DNA of 64,000 nucleotides from contig NC_049997.1 of the NCBI RefSeq assembly GCF_000003815.2, positions 1,083,438-1,147,437 of the forward strand. The letters are read 5' to 3'. Every line of letters starts with the position of its first letter. Position 1 is the first letter of the stretch. Under the pieces are notes generated by a model. It had not been told where the DNA came from. It was given only the letters and a program-made list of their open reading frames with translations, and did no database searches. Positions 38,505-50,913 of the stretch are shown here, one piece after another. Origin of the DNA: Branchiostoma floridae (taxonomy: Eukaryota; Chordata; Leptocardii; Amphioxiformes; Branchiostomatidae). Both the position numbers and the translations under genes were made by a program.

Positions 38505-38712
38505 TAAAGTCATAGGTCGTGCGATCGTCGTACGATTTTGATGCCAGAGGACTTTCAAGCAGGCTAGGCCGTGACAGAACCAACCACCGACATGGATCCA
38601 AAACAGCATTTTGTGTATCAAGACAGTTGAACTTTGCAGGGAAATACATTTTTGTCCTCAAAGATGCCCAAAGTGAGCGATCGTACGATGATTGCACGAC
38701 CTATAGCTATGT
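38505..38712. repeat. Inverted-repeat element around a CGATCGTACGAT core
   Basis: ATAGGTCGTGCGATCGTCGT at about 38511-38530 is mirrored by CGATCGTACGATGATTGCAC and ACGACCTATAG at about 38679-38706. The second half is also present at 41650-41695, but the first half is not, which marks the breakpoint of the tandem duplication near 38576/41561. Confidence 0.55.
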
Positions 38713-39560
38713 GACCGCGCCATTAATGACCCCTTCCGACATTCACAACAGATTCGCTAGCACAAACAGGAGGGCGATCTCCTGTCAAAAAAGTGACTTA
38801 CCTGACACTTTGGTCATCAGTCGAATTAACATCCATGCGAGAATGACACGTTCGACCCAGATGATTTTCATTTTCGTTGTTTTTCTCATCTTTGTGGCAG
38901 AAACTTAGTTCTCAATATTCAGCAGTTGACAAAATCCGTGACCAGTTCGGAGAAACCAACCTCCGTAACTGTGATCGTTGCTACCGGTGCTCCGCAATAT
39001 TAATATGGTATCTTCATGGTTTATGGGCCGTATGAAAATTGCTATTGTCTGGCACTGGCAACATACGGCCATGAGGTGCTACATATATTCATTTTGTGTG
39101 GAGACAATTACCTCCATGAAAAATGGAGGTATACTTTTTGTGGTGTCTGTGTGTCTGTATGTTTCTCTCAGTCTCTGTGTGTGTTATGGCCCGTTGGTGT
39201 CTGTTTTAGGGATTATAATGAAATTTGCGGATGTGGATAGGTCAGATTCAACTTTGAAGATGAACAAGTCAAGCTCAACTTTGGCCCCCTGGTGTGTTAC
39301 ATTGGTACTGCAGCAGGACTTCTTTTTTTGTATCCTTTGATCTGGGCATGCTATGGTATTGATTTTTGGTGGCGTGTAATATAATAAAGAAGTGTTCTAG
39401 GTTTGGGCCTACTAGCAACTTGTTGTGGAACAGCACAAGCACTTTTGTAAAAAGAAATATTCTAAGGATAACTAAACAAAGTAAGAACAAATGTCCTTGT
39501 TATTCAGTATGCCAGTAGTTTAGACAGAAATATATCTACCAGAATCTGCGGATCGCTGGT
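38576..39560. repeat. Tandem-duplication block A, copy 1
   Basis: Nearly identical to 41561-42545, including CCAACCACCGACATGG at the left edge and a stretch ending CTGCGGATCGCTGGTTAA. Differences are scattered substitutions and a few small deletions (for example near 38970, missing in the second copy). No gene is recognised; the conserved open frames reflect recent duplication, not selection. Confidence 0.8.
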
Positions 39561-39904
39561 TAAATAGTAGAAATTGGACAAATACGCTTGGGGAGCCGGC
39601 CGACCATAGGTATGCGACTCACCATGGAGCATACGTATGTTTTTTTACAAACTGAGATATCATACCACGTCTGTCGCGAAGATGTGCTTGGACCAGTATG
39701 ATCGTAAACCTGGCGTTTTATTGTACAAATGCACGGTATGGGTGTGTCTGTGTATCGTTTATGGCTTGTTGCATTGGTTGCCAAGCATCTAAAAGATGCA
39801 AGATAAAGATTTTTACGATGCAAAGTACGTCTTTGTGGCACACCCTGGCACCCCATGATGTATTGATCGAATACAATGCATGTGCTCACAGAAGTGTGTC
39901 TTAT

Positions 39905-40049
39905 NNNNNNNNNNNNNNNNNNNNNNNNNNNNNNNNNNNNNNNNNNNNNNNNNNNNNNNNNNNNNNNNNNNNNNNNNNNNNNNNNNNNNNNNNNNNNNNN
40001 NNNNNNNNNNNNNNNNNNNNNNNNNNNNNNNNNNNNNNNNNNNNNNNNN
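39905..40049. other. Assembly gap (145 N)
   Basis: Run of N inside block B copy 2; copy 3 (around 42890) covers the missing sequence. Confidence 0.99.
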
Positions 40050-40235
40050 GTTGAGATCAATTTCAGAAGTAAAGACAATTAATTTGGGCATTGTAGACAA
40101 GAAAGAATAGATAACAAAAAAACTCAAATGAGAAGTAAATGCATGTATCTTTGCAACCCTTGTTCTTATGATGACGTCAGTGGCGAAAAAAGTGGTGACA
40201 ACGATAATGTGTGTAACAAATTACATATCATAAGG

Positions 40236-40752
40236 CATGCCCGTAGCCGGGGGGGCGGGGGTTCGGAAGAACCCCCCCATACGCTCAAAGGTCCGCTTTT
40301 TGAAGCTCAAATGTCCGCTTTTTCATGTCCAAGATTTTTTCCAAGGCATTACTGATTAGCATTTTTCACTGATACTAGTGATAGACATTTCATTCAATCT
40401 TAGTGAGTTTATCAGCAAAATTTGCCCCAGAAAGTACAGGAAGATAGCATTTCAGAGGGTCCTGATTTAAAAATTTCCCTGGACCTCCATTGCGATGCCT
40501 CGCGACTATGGTGTTGGACATGGTGAAAATATGAAGCCTTATGCCGAAAGCCTTGTGTATTTCAATAGTAATTCCATCAAACTTGTCTATCAAATTTTGC
40601 TCGTCAAACTGCAGGAAATAGCGTTTCAGAGGGTCAAGATTTCAATTTTTCCGGGGGAGCATGCCCCCGGACCCCCTAGGCAGCTTGCGGCGCTCGATGG
40701 TCCCACAAGTACAAAAAGAACCTCCCCACCCAAAATCCTGGCTACGGGCATG
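40236..40752. mobile_element. 517-bp DNA transposon relic with TIR CATGCCCGTAGCC and TAAGG target duplication
   Basis: The ends CATGCCCGTAGCC and GGCTACGGGCATG are perfect inverse complements and are flanked on both sides by TAAGG, a 5-bp target-site duplication. About 35 bp of the right end (ATCCTGGCTACGGGCATG plus TAAGGTAAAAA) is repeated at 40766-40800. The interior has no intact transposase. The element is absent from the other two copies of block B. Confidence 0.75.
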
Positions 40753-41560
40753 TAAGGTAAAAATATTAAATCCTGGCTACGGGCATGTAAGGTAAAAAGA
40801 TTCGCCCTCTAGATTCGCCAGATTCGCAGATTTTAGATTCGCCATCTAGCTCAGCTGCCGACAGAAGGTCTTGAAAGCAACTTACAGTCGCCTGCGCTGC
40901 AGCTGACCGATGATGATGATGAAGGGAAAAAGCCCCTGACCTGTGGCTTTTTACAATATATTGCAGTAGAGCCTATCTTGCTATAGATCCCTGAACCTTG
41001 GGAGGGAACAACTAGCGATTGCAATACCTGGAACAATTTGTTGCTATGGAGGAACGTGCCAACTACAAGCCTTGGCCCAAGATGGCTTTACATTTTATTA
41101 CAGTTTGGCAATAAATTATTCATGGGAAGGCATGTTTGTGAGAACTCTCTACAAAAGACGCGGTGTGTCAAAGCTATTTGCCTTGGTATGATATGATACA
41201 ACCATGACAACACTGATGTCAGAATGGGCAGCCATTGAAAACATTGTATTTAATACATGTTTTCATCTGACTTTGTATGTTTGCGTTTGTTTGTTTGTCC
41301 CTTTGTCTGTCTTTCATCTGCCAGCATATTTCAAGAAGCTAAGTCCTCGATATATGATGATATGTTTCGCGACCTCCAGGGTAGATTGGCCTGGTCCCGC
41401 GTATTACTACTAGTTATGCCGGGGTTATGATTCCAAACCAGGGCCCGGTCGGGCTGCTTGAACGAAGAGAATTGAAGGTGGATATCAAGGAATACACACA
41501 AGCTATCCTCAGGAATAATTTACTAACTTTCTGTGGTCACATTTTTCGTTCCCGTAAACT

Positions 41561-42545
41561 GCCAACCACCGACATGGATCCAAAACAGCATTTTGTGTAT
41601 CAAGACAGTTGAACTTTGCAGGGAAATACATTTTTGTCCTCAAAGATGCCCAAAGTGAGCGATCGTACGATGATTGCACGACCTATAGCTATGTGACCGC
41701 ACAATTATTGACCGCTTCCGACATTCACAACAGATTCGCTAGCACAAACAGGAGGGCGATCTCCTGTAAAAAAAGTGACTTACCTGACACTTTGGTCATC
41801 AGTCGAATTAACATCCATGCGAGAATGACACCTTCGACCCAGATGATTTTCATTTTCGTTGTTTTTCTCATCTTTGTGGCAGAAAGTTAGTTCTCAATAT
41901 TCAGCAGTTGACAAAATCCGTGACCAGTTCGGAGAAACCAACCTCCGTAACTGCTACCGGTGCTCCGCAATATTAATATGGTATCTTCATGGTTTATGGG
42001 CCGTATGAAAATTGCTATTGTCTGGCACTGGCAACATACGGCCATGAGGTGCTACATATATTCATTTTGTGTGGAGACAATTACCTCCATGAAAAATGGG
42101 GGTATAGTTTCTGTGGTGTCTGTGTGTCTGTATGTTTCTCTCAGTCTCTGTGTGTGTTATGGCCCGTTGGTGTCTGTTTTAGGGATTATAAGGAAATTTG
42201 CGGATGTGGATAGGTCAGATTCAACTTTGAAGATGAACAAGTCAAGCTCAACTTTGGCCCCCTGGTGTGTTGCATTGGTACTGCAGCAGGACTTCTTTTT
42301 TTGTATCCTTTGATCTGGGCATGCTATGGTATTGATTTTTGGTGGCGTGTAATATAATGAAGAAGTGTTCTAGGTTTGGGCCTACTAGCAACTTGTTGTG
42401 GAACAGCACAAGCACTTTTGTAAAAAGAAATATTCTAAGGATAACTAAACAAAGTAAGAACAAATGTCCTTGTTATTCAGTATGCCAGTATTTTAGACAG
42501 AAATATATCTACCAGAGTCTGCGGATCGCTGGTTAAGTAGTAGAA
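41561..42545. repeat. Tandem-duplication block A, copy 2
   Basis: Second copy of 38576-39560, starting abruptly at CCAACCACCGACATGG after the end of block B copy 2. No gene is recognised. Confidence 0.8.
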
Positions 42546-42574
42546 ACTGGACAAATAGAATCGATTGGGGAATC

Positions 42575-43815
42575 GGCCGACCATAGGAGTCAGTATGCGA
42601 CCCTCCATGGTGCATACGTATGTTTTTTACAAACTGAAACATTATACCTCGTCTGTCGCGAAGATGTGCTTGGACCAGTATGATCGTAAACCTGGTGTTT
42701 TATTGTACAAATGCACGGTATGGGTGTGTTTGTGTATCGTTTATGACTTGTTGCATTGGTTGCCAAGCATCTAAAAGATGCAAGATAAAGATTTTTACGA
42801 TGCAAGGTACGTCTTTGTGGCACACCCTGGCACCCCATGATGTATTGATCGAATACAATGCATGTGCTCACAGAAGTGTGTCTTATTGTACTATCCTGTG
42901 GTTGTCAGAAAGCAAATGACACCGTGTGTCACCTCAAATAACCTAAGCCTTCAAATGAGACTGTACTTAGGATGGTATGGACCTTGACAGAAAATCTTTT
43001 TTTTTTCTTTTATTCCTATGATAACGCGTCGGTTCACAAAAACGTTTGAAGAAGAAACTCCAGAAGTAGAGACAATGTAATGTATATTTGGGCATTGTAG
43101 ACAAGAAAGATTTGATGACAAAAACAACCATAACGAGAAGTAAATGCATGTATTATTGCAACCACAGTTCTTATGATTAGGTCAGTGGCGAAAAAGTGGT
43201 GACAACGATAATATGTGTAACAGATCAGTAAAAGAAAAAGTCCCCTATCAGTGGCTTTTTACGATATATTGCAATAGAGCCTATCTTGCTATGGATCCTT
43301 GAACCTTGGGCGGGAACAACTTACGATTGCAACACGTGGAACAATTTGTTGCTATGGAGGAACGTGCCAGCTACAAGCCTTGGCCCAAGATGGCTTTACA
43401 TTTTATTACAGTTTGACAATAAATTATTCATGTAGAAGGAATGTTTGTGAGCACTCTCTACAAAAGACGAGGTGTGTCAATAAAGCTCTTTGCCTTGCTT
43501 GATATGGTTCAACCATGACAACACTGATGTCAGAATAAGCAGCCATTAAAAACATTGTATTTACATCTTTTCACCTGTCTTTGTGTGCTTGTAATTGTGT
43601 CTGTCTGTCTGTCTGTCTGTCTGTACTTTTGTGTCTTTCATCTGCTTTTTATATGAACAAAATTCAAGGTCACGAGGCATCAACTAAATTTTAGTTATGC
43701 CGGAGTTACGATTCCCAGGCAGGGCCCAATCGGGCTTTTTGTACTCACAAAAAATTAAGGTGTATAAATAAAATACACACACATTATCCTCATGAAATAT
43801 TTGCTGAATTTCTGT
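42575..43815. repeat. Segmental-duplication block B, copy 3
   Basis: Matches 6100-7280 and 39590-41440. It runs into the assembly gap at 43816 and contains a (GTCT)n run at about 43596-43625. Beyond the gap the polycystin pseudogene begins, the same order as at 6.1-11.9 kb. Confidence 0.75.
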
Positions 43816-44512
43816 NNNNNNNNNNNNNNNNNNNNNNNNNNNNNNNNNNNNNNNNNNNNNNNNNNNNNNNNNNNNNNNNNNNNNNNNNNNNNNNNNNNNN
43901 NNNNNNNNNNNNNNNNNNNNNNNNNNNNNNNNNNNNNNNNNNNNNNNNNNNNNNNNNNNNNNNNNNNNNNNNNNNNNNNNNNNNNNNNNNNNNNNNNNNN
44001 NNNNNNNNNNNNNNNNNNNNNNNNNNNNNNNNNNNNNNNNNNNNNNNNNNNNNNNNNNNNNNNNNNNNNNNNNNNNNNNNNNNNNNNNNNNNNNNNNNNN
44101 NNNNNNNNNNNNNNNNNNNNNNNNNNNNNNNNNNNNNNNNNNNNNNNNNNNNNNNNNNNNNNNNNNNNNNNNNNNNNNNNNNNNNNNNNNNNNNNNNNNN
44201 NNNNNNNNNNNNNNNNNNNNNNNNNNNNNNNNNNNNNNNNNNNNNNNNNNNNNNNNNNNNNNNNNNNNNNNNNNNNNNNNNNNNNNNNNNNNNNNNNNNN
44301 NNNNNNNNNNNNNNNNNNNNNNNNNNNNNNNNNNNNNNNNNNNNNNNNNNNNNNNNNNNNNNNNNNNNNNNNNNNNNNNNNNNNNNNNNNNNNNNNNNNN
44401 NNNNNNNNNNNNNNNNNNNNNNNNNNNNNNNNNNNNNNNNNNNNNNNNNNNNNNNNNNNNNNNNNNNNNNNNNNNNNNNNNNNNNNNNNNNNNNNNNNNN
44501 NNNNNNNNNNNN
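43816..44512. other. Assembly gap (697 N)
   Basis: Run of N. By comparison with 7280-8440 it should hold the middle of the duplicated 3' flank. Confidence 0.99.
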
Positions 44513-44911
44513 GAATATATGATTATACAACAGTTTCTATAATCTATAATAAGCTATATCTAACAAATGTTGACATATCTTTTCTCGTTAGCTAACCAGC
44601 TGTTACATTACCAACGATGTTTCCAATTCTAATTTGCAGAATATGAATTTAGTTGAATTGGTTTATTCTGATGGACAATTAACTTGATATAAACTCAGGT
44701 ACGTTGCAACTACGTTTCTTGCGGTCTTCATCAACATGAAAACTAATCAAAAACTACTTGACACACAGAAGAATAATACAGAACATACGATTACATATGA
44801 TTCACAAGTAAAAAAATAAGTCTAAACAATGTATAAATAAAATTATCTAATATAACCACAATATATATCTTATCTGAAAACAACACAAAACTGCAAATCA
44901 CAATAGAATTA

Positions 44912-47770
44912 CTACTTTTGATCGTCTCCTTTTTGCATGCCACGAAGTGCCATCTTCTGGCGAAGTTTGCTCTGGAACAGGCGTCTGTTCCTCCTTTGTT
45001 GCTGATCCAGCCGTTCCTTGTCGGCTGCATGTTGTTCCATCATCTCTCGAGCGCACTGCATCATTTTCTGCTTCTCATCTGGTTTTGTCTGTGTTTTTGC
45101 CCTTTTCTCAGCCAGTTTTCTCTTCAACATGGCTTCAGCACGTCGTCTACTCTTGTTCTGCACTTCTTCATATCTCACCGTGTCTTCTTCATGAGCTCTC
45201 AGAAGACGCTGAACTTGCTCTTTGCTATCATATGACGTTGACGGCGAGATATCTTCTAACTCATCTCTCCCTTGTGGCGGCTGTGAAGGGGACTCTTCCG
45301 CTGCGATGCCATGATCTTTTGAGCTAGCGTAAGACCCATCCATTGTCTTTTGCGCTCAAAGAGAACACGTAACGTCTAATGACTCGTCCAAAGATTGAGT
45401 TTCACATCTTCTTGTAACGGGACGTAGATCCCGAATATTTCCTGGAAACTTCTCCAAATGTAGTCAGCCAGTTCTTGGTCATAGTCATTGGCAATATAGG
45501 CACCAGAAGCAATGGCATCACAGACAATGGTCACCAGGAAGTTGACGAGTAGTATAAAGATGAGTATCATAAAAAGGTGAAGTAAAGCGGGCCGACATAT
45601 CGGTTCGATACTAAAATTTCCTCGGCAAAGAACCTGTAGAACATAACCCTGACGTTAAAAGGTTCAAACATTGTTCTCATATGTAACATTTTTTTATTAA
45701 ACATGACTATTTTTCGGTTGTTGTTTCGTGAAAAAAATAATAAAACGCCATGACGGAACATACCTTCCCAATAACATGTCAAATAAGGCAAAGTTGGTGT
45801 GCAGCACGTTTGTGTATGCCTTCATATGCGTTCCAAACACCAGCATCCCTGTGTTCCAAAATAAAACGTTCCTATTAGGGAAAAAGTGCAACGCAAAATA
45901 CAGCGATTGCAGCTCCAAAGGGTTAGCTTATATTAATTTTCTGTTTGAATACAAACGTTTAAAAAGAACCATCGAGTCAAGGTCTTTCTAGATCTAGGCC
46001 ATGTAGACAATGAACCGGAAATTTGTTTCTGTCCTGCAGAGTCAAGGTGATACGGTTTTCCATAGACATTTCCAATAACGTTCAAGCTCGTACCTGAACA
46101 GCTGAAAGCCATGAAAGCTATAGCGGTTATGGTTGAGAAGACGATCAAGTCGTTCTTCATGGCACCTGGCAGGGCGATGAAATGGGCGATGGTCTTGCTG
46201 AAGCGGACAACTCGCAGTAACGTGAGTGTAGTGGTCAACACTACAATGGCCAGCACGGTCTTAAACGCCTCATCCCACCAGAAAGCAGAGCTTAAATCGA
46301 CATAATGGTCTATACCTAGTTCTCCTAACATGGGGGGATATATGACAAAGAGGAATGATGTTAAATGAGTCACTTCTATAAAAGCCAGACAAATCTGCAA
46401 CTCAAGTGCCACAAAGCAACCGTACCAAGATTATGTTGAGATGTAAAAATAGATGTAGTCAAAGATGGAATACGGAAGTAAAAGACACCACGTGTCTCCA
46501 ACTCAAGGTAAATCTTCTGTAAAATAATATTTACCTGTTGCCTCAACCAGTCTGCCCAGTACTTCAGATGCAGAGTAGTACCTTATGCCGAAAATACAGA
46601 TGACAGCTGCAGATGCAATTATGCTCGCAAGAGCAAAGATGTTCCACATAGAACTGAAGAACTTCCTTCCCTCCTTCTTCATAGTAATTACTTCTTTGAT
46701 GAGATGAACCATAAACAACAACATGAAGATGATATAGGAAATCAAAGTGACGATATCAGTGTGATTTCCGTATTGAAAAAGCCTGTGTGTTTCAACAGAT
46801 GCAGATGTTGAAAGATGCCCGACATCCTCCTGCTTTACGGTCATTCTCAGACTAATGAACAGTTTTTGTGCTGGGTAGTATAAAGACATATCCAGAACCA
46901 GGTAGTCTGTGTATTTGTCAATCCACTTGTTGTCCCGAAGGTTGGAGAATATTGTTGTCGCCAAACCTAAGAGACTTGGGAGTTCCATGGAGTGTTCTGC
47001 GGAACAGCCTGAGTTGTGTGACATCACGATGGTGACATTGAATTGCCAGCATGCAGATGCACCATTTCCAGTTGCAACCATCCATCCATTTTGAGAGCGA
47101 TCTCTTGCAGTGGCATATGCATCATGTACAAAAACATTTTTTCGCCCATAACGTTCAAGTATAATGTATGTAACCAGGTAATGCAGTCTACAGACGGAAA
47201 AGGATACAAATTTACACAGAATTCGCAATTCACTTCCGTTTAAGACAATGGATTGCTGATAAGTATTAAATACCGTTTTGTGATATTCAGGGAAAGTATA
47301 ATAATATATATATAATAATCTTTATTGACACGACAAAAGTACAGCGACTTTTGCATGGTCTACTTGTATAACAGCTACTTACAGTACAACCAAACACACA
47401 TATGTGGTATGAATAAATCAACATATAGGGTCTAGCTTGTCATTTACACTATCGGTTCTATGGATATGGTATAAACATTCGAGGATATAATATATTGGAG
47501 TGTATGACGTGAAAAGTAAAAACATAACACCCGTTGCTAGAATGAAAGCATTCTACAAGAACATTTATAAGGTGTCATTTATATGCAATTCTCACCTGGT
47601 GCATTCCTAACCTGAGTAAGGCGCGGTGGGCCAATTCTGAATGCTTCAGTATAAAGTGGAAACTGTCGGTCCAGATACTTCATCTTCCACCCATTGTACC
47701 AGAACGACGGGTACAAAACAGGCAGGAGGATCTCCTCGGTCCATGTCCAGAACTCGTCAGCGGTGGTGAT
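44912..47770 (-). pseudogene. Decayed tandem copy of the 3' third of the polycystin-like gene
   Basis: Exons homologous to the main gene: 47596-47770 (175 bp, as in the main copy), 46535-47116 (582 against 585 bp), 46094-46324 (231), 45764-45848 (85), a damaged S6 exon at about 45410-45640, and the coiled-coil exon 44912 to about 45395. Lesions: the AG acceptor before the 582-bp exon reads AT; the S6 exon has lost one A in a run of A, shifting frame and creating TGA; the S6 exon is fused to the middle of the coiled-coil exon with the intron deleted; the coiled-coil frame has TGA where the main copy has Cys (TGT). No upstream exons remain. The tail is otherwise nearly identical to the main gene, so the duplication is fairly young. 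Confidence 0.85.
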
Positions 47771-48570
47771 CTGTGGCAAAAAAAAAACGTAAGGTGTATG
47801 TCTTGGTACTCAACTAAGATGTAAACAGATAACAGTTTTAAACGATCCCGTTCAACATCATAGCAACGAGTCAGATAAGATCTTGCTGTAAGGTACTCTG
47901 AATAAGATTAGCGATATGAATCGCAAAAGGTTCGAAGAGTTTCATTTCATTTTATTTTACCAGGTTACACCCTGCTTTTCAGGAGTCCCTGGACACCATA
48001 TAGAACCTTCCTTCGCAACATACCTATTTTACAAACTTGTACAACGGTACCAATGCATGACCCCTGATAACAAGTACCGTACTGTATCAGTTTTCAAAAA
48101 CTTTTACTGTTACTGTTCGGCAGGTAGTTCATTCCACACCGTAAGGCCCTAGAACTGTAGACCTCTCAAACTCTCAGAGACTCAACATTTTGCTGTTTTG
48201 TAAATTTTTTATTTCTTATCTATGTGATGAATGTGTCACTGCTTGATACAAATCGTACATCTATAGCACGAGCCGTCGCTACGAAGCGACCCTCTTTTCA
48301 GCGCAATCATCACTATTGGTAAAAAAATCTGTTTTTCGACAAAGCGATAAGTAAATACACAATACACGTTACAACTCTACTTTGCATGCAAATAACAACT
48401 GTATGCATTGGCTATGCTTATTTAACAATTTGATTGGCAAAGTCAGTGGCAACAAACACGTTGTACTTATAATAGGATCAGCAAAAAATTTGGTTATTGG
48501 AAATTGGTTATTGGGTGGGCCGACTACTCACTCTTTGCAGCCAGGGGCTGAATTGCGAGGAGCTTACAAT
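47771..48570. other. Non-coding interval, breakpoint side of the duplication
   Basis: Homology to the main polycystin gene stops just beyond 47770. No gene is recognised; the sequence at 47935-48150 looks like degraded repeat. Confidence 0.4.
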
Positions 48571-48810
48571 AGGCGGGGCTAAATCGCAAGGGTCTGGAGC
48601 GAGCTGCCATTCGGCGCCACTCAGGTGACCTCAATACGACAGTAATTGCCCCAGGTGCGGCCAAGGTTCTGGTGGTTTTGAACCGCTCACACCGCACCAT
48701 CGCACATGTAGCAGGTTCTTTAACGTGCCCGGGGTATGGCTCTCCCCAGACACGGGACCTCAGGGCATCTTAGGGCAGGGGGCATGTAAGGGCGGCCCCC
48801 GTTACATACC
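48570..48810. repeat. Repeat with a GTAGCAGGTTCTTTAACGTG core
   Basis: A GC-rich island carries GCAGGTTCTTTAACGTGCCC followed by GGCTCTCCCCAGACACGGGA. I recall this phrase from repeats in several invertebrate genomes, but cannot verify the family here. Borders are uncertain. Confidence 0.4.
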
Positions 48811-49690
48811 AAAAATCAGGACGATATGACAACCCTTTCTTTACAGTAAACTGGCCCCTGAAGTTCCAAAACATACTGCCAGGGGTTCCAAACCTATACA
48901 ACTTACTCTCAGCCTCAGCAGCTCAGACATTACTGTTAAGGGTCTTGGAAATGGCATGGGGCCACCCATTTCACATATTGTAAAGGGTCATGCACGGGAC
49001 GGATTATTCATTTTACCAGTGACCAAAGGTGTGGAAAGAGAGCCACTGTTACTAGTACTTGTACATTCATTCAAAGGAAATTCATACTCATTTAAATGTA
49101 TACAAGCCCTTTCACAGAGATCAGAGTGTGGCAACAGGAATTGTTGTAATAGGTAAAAGGTAAAGGCCCGTAAAAAGAAAACATCATAAAATAAACAAAT
49201 AAGTAGATACTAGTAAACAAAGAAGACAAACCAGTCTGGAGTCTGGACGTTGTTATTCAAATACAAACAATGGTCGAGAGTACAGACCATGTCCCTTAAG
49301 CTAAGCAAGTTCCTTGCTTTTTGGCCTTTAAATCATAGTTGTTCATTTTACTTTAAACTTCCTCTTGATGCCAAATAATAATTTGTGGAAATATGTGCTC
49401 GGAAATGTCGGTAAAACTAAGATTCCGCTCTTTATAATTTTCGAGTCTTCATTCTGTTAATCATGTGCACGTAACGTTAGTTACTCCAGTTAGTCCAGCC
49501 TTTACAATGTTACCAACAAACCTCTCATGATTTGGATACATGTATGGGCTTACTGGCCGCTATAACAGGCCAGTAACAACAGCAGTGGGCTATATTCCTG
49601 CGATATGCACAATCACAATATTGTTTTTCTTTTTCTGGCGGCGATGTTCACCGCCCCCTCCCCTTTCACCCGCGTCTGGTCAAGGAAGTT
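48811..49690. other. Non-coding interval, nothing recognised
   Basis: No ORF with family features and no clear repeat borders. Confidence 0.4.
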
Positions 49691-50450
49691 AAATGAGATA
49701 TGACGTCATATAACGTCCTTAGCCTGGTCTATCTGAAGTGCGCACACTTATGTCACATGGCAAAAGAGTGAGGGTTGCAGTTGACTATTAACAAAATGTT
49801 CAGTAAATGAATAAAAGGTGCTTTCCCTCGCCATGGAATCGGTCGACTTGAGCAGCTGCTGGCCGTCAAACGAGGCAACAATCCGGGTTCTGATACAGCT
49901 ACCACCTCAAAATTCCCGCATCCCGAGCATCCCGATCTCGTACCGTCAACTAAGTCTCGCGAGTATCTGTGCGTGGCATCATTGCACTGGACGGAGACGG
50001 AGACTCGTCTCTCTGAGCCACTTGTAAGTGGTTACCGGTCTCTCTCAGGAGACAGGAGACGTCCCATAGCTCACTTCTAACTGCATCACGGTGACCACCG
50101 TTAACCACTTGTAAGTGAAAACGGTACTTGTATAATTGCCTTTGGTTAACCTAGTTCACTTAACTTGAGGCAAATGTCTAAGTTCAACCAAGGACGTTAT
50201 ATAACGTCCTGGTTCAACCACTGACGCTGTCATCAATTTTGTCTCACAGGTAGGAGTATATTTACTGTATAGATTCTAGGTGAGGGAATGGAGCTGCCTT
50301 CTGTTGCCGTTAAAACAGGGTTTGAAAAGCTGCATAGAAATTATTACACTGTCGTATTTTACACGTGATTATTATTTTAGAAAGCATGTACTGACTTTTC
50401 CGCCTGATTGCATGTAAAACCAAGGACGTTATATAACGTGGTCGAGTTAT
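49690..50450. repeat. Region with three GACGTTATATAACGTC-type palindromes
   Basis: ATGACGTCATATAACGTCCTT near 49700 is a related form. AAGGACGTTATATAACGTCC near 50192 is a perfect palindrome in its core, and AAGGACGTTATATAACGTGG lies near 50422. All are embedded in CCAAGG/GGTT contexts. They could be ends of a small transposon or recombination scars. Confidence 0.5.
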
Positions 50451-50913
50451 ATAAGTTCCTTGGTAAAACGACCAAAACTTTGCCCTTAGGGAATTTGTCT
50501 GGTTTTCAAAATGGTGACACGTTTGAAAGTTATTAAAATCTTGTTCTTGGTTTCGTGTATTTGGTTGAAGATACATTTACGTGTTAACCTTAAGGTGTAT
50601 AAATTGATGGCGTAAGTCATGTAGTACAGGACGAAGCTCTATACTTACTTGTACAGTCAGTACAAATCTAATCATTAGTCTTTGTAGGGAGGGCGGAGTG
50701 GTACGTACAGGTGTATGTCACTGGAGTGTTGAACTTGTATTGTTGTAATATTTTAACGAAAGAAAGTTTGCAAGTTCTTGTCCGAGGAATAATTGCAACA
50801 TGGAACATACAGAATTATACTAAACATACAGAAAATATGGTATAGATAACAATGGTGACAAGTAGAGACAAGTGGCTATTCTAGTAATGATATGTACTAC
50901 TGAGAGCTACAAT

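Larger units (their letters stand above)
39590..41440. repeat. Segmental-duplication block B, copy 2 (contains a gap and a transposon)
   Basis: Matches 6100-7280 and 42590-43760. It is longer because it carries a 145-N gap (39905-40049) and about 700 bp of extra sequence at 40236-40940 that the other copies lack. Confidence 0.72.

Noticed and set aside
38978-42313. Paired plus-strand open frames of about 117-120 codons in both A blocks
   Set aside because: Conserved only because the blocks are recently duplicated; no domain, and the frames include poly-T-coded Phe runs.
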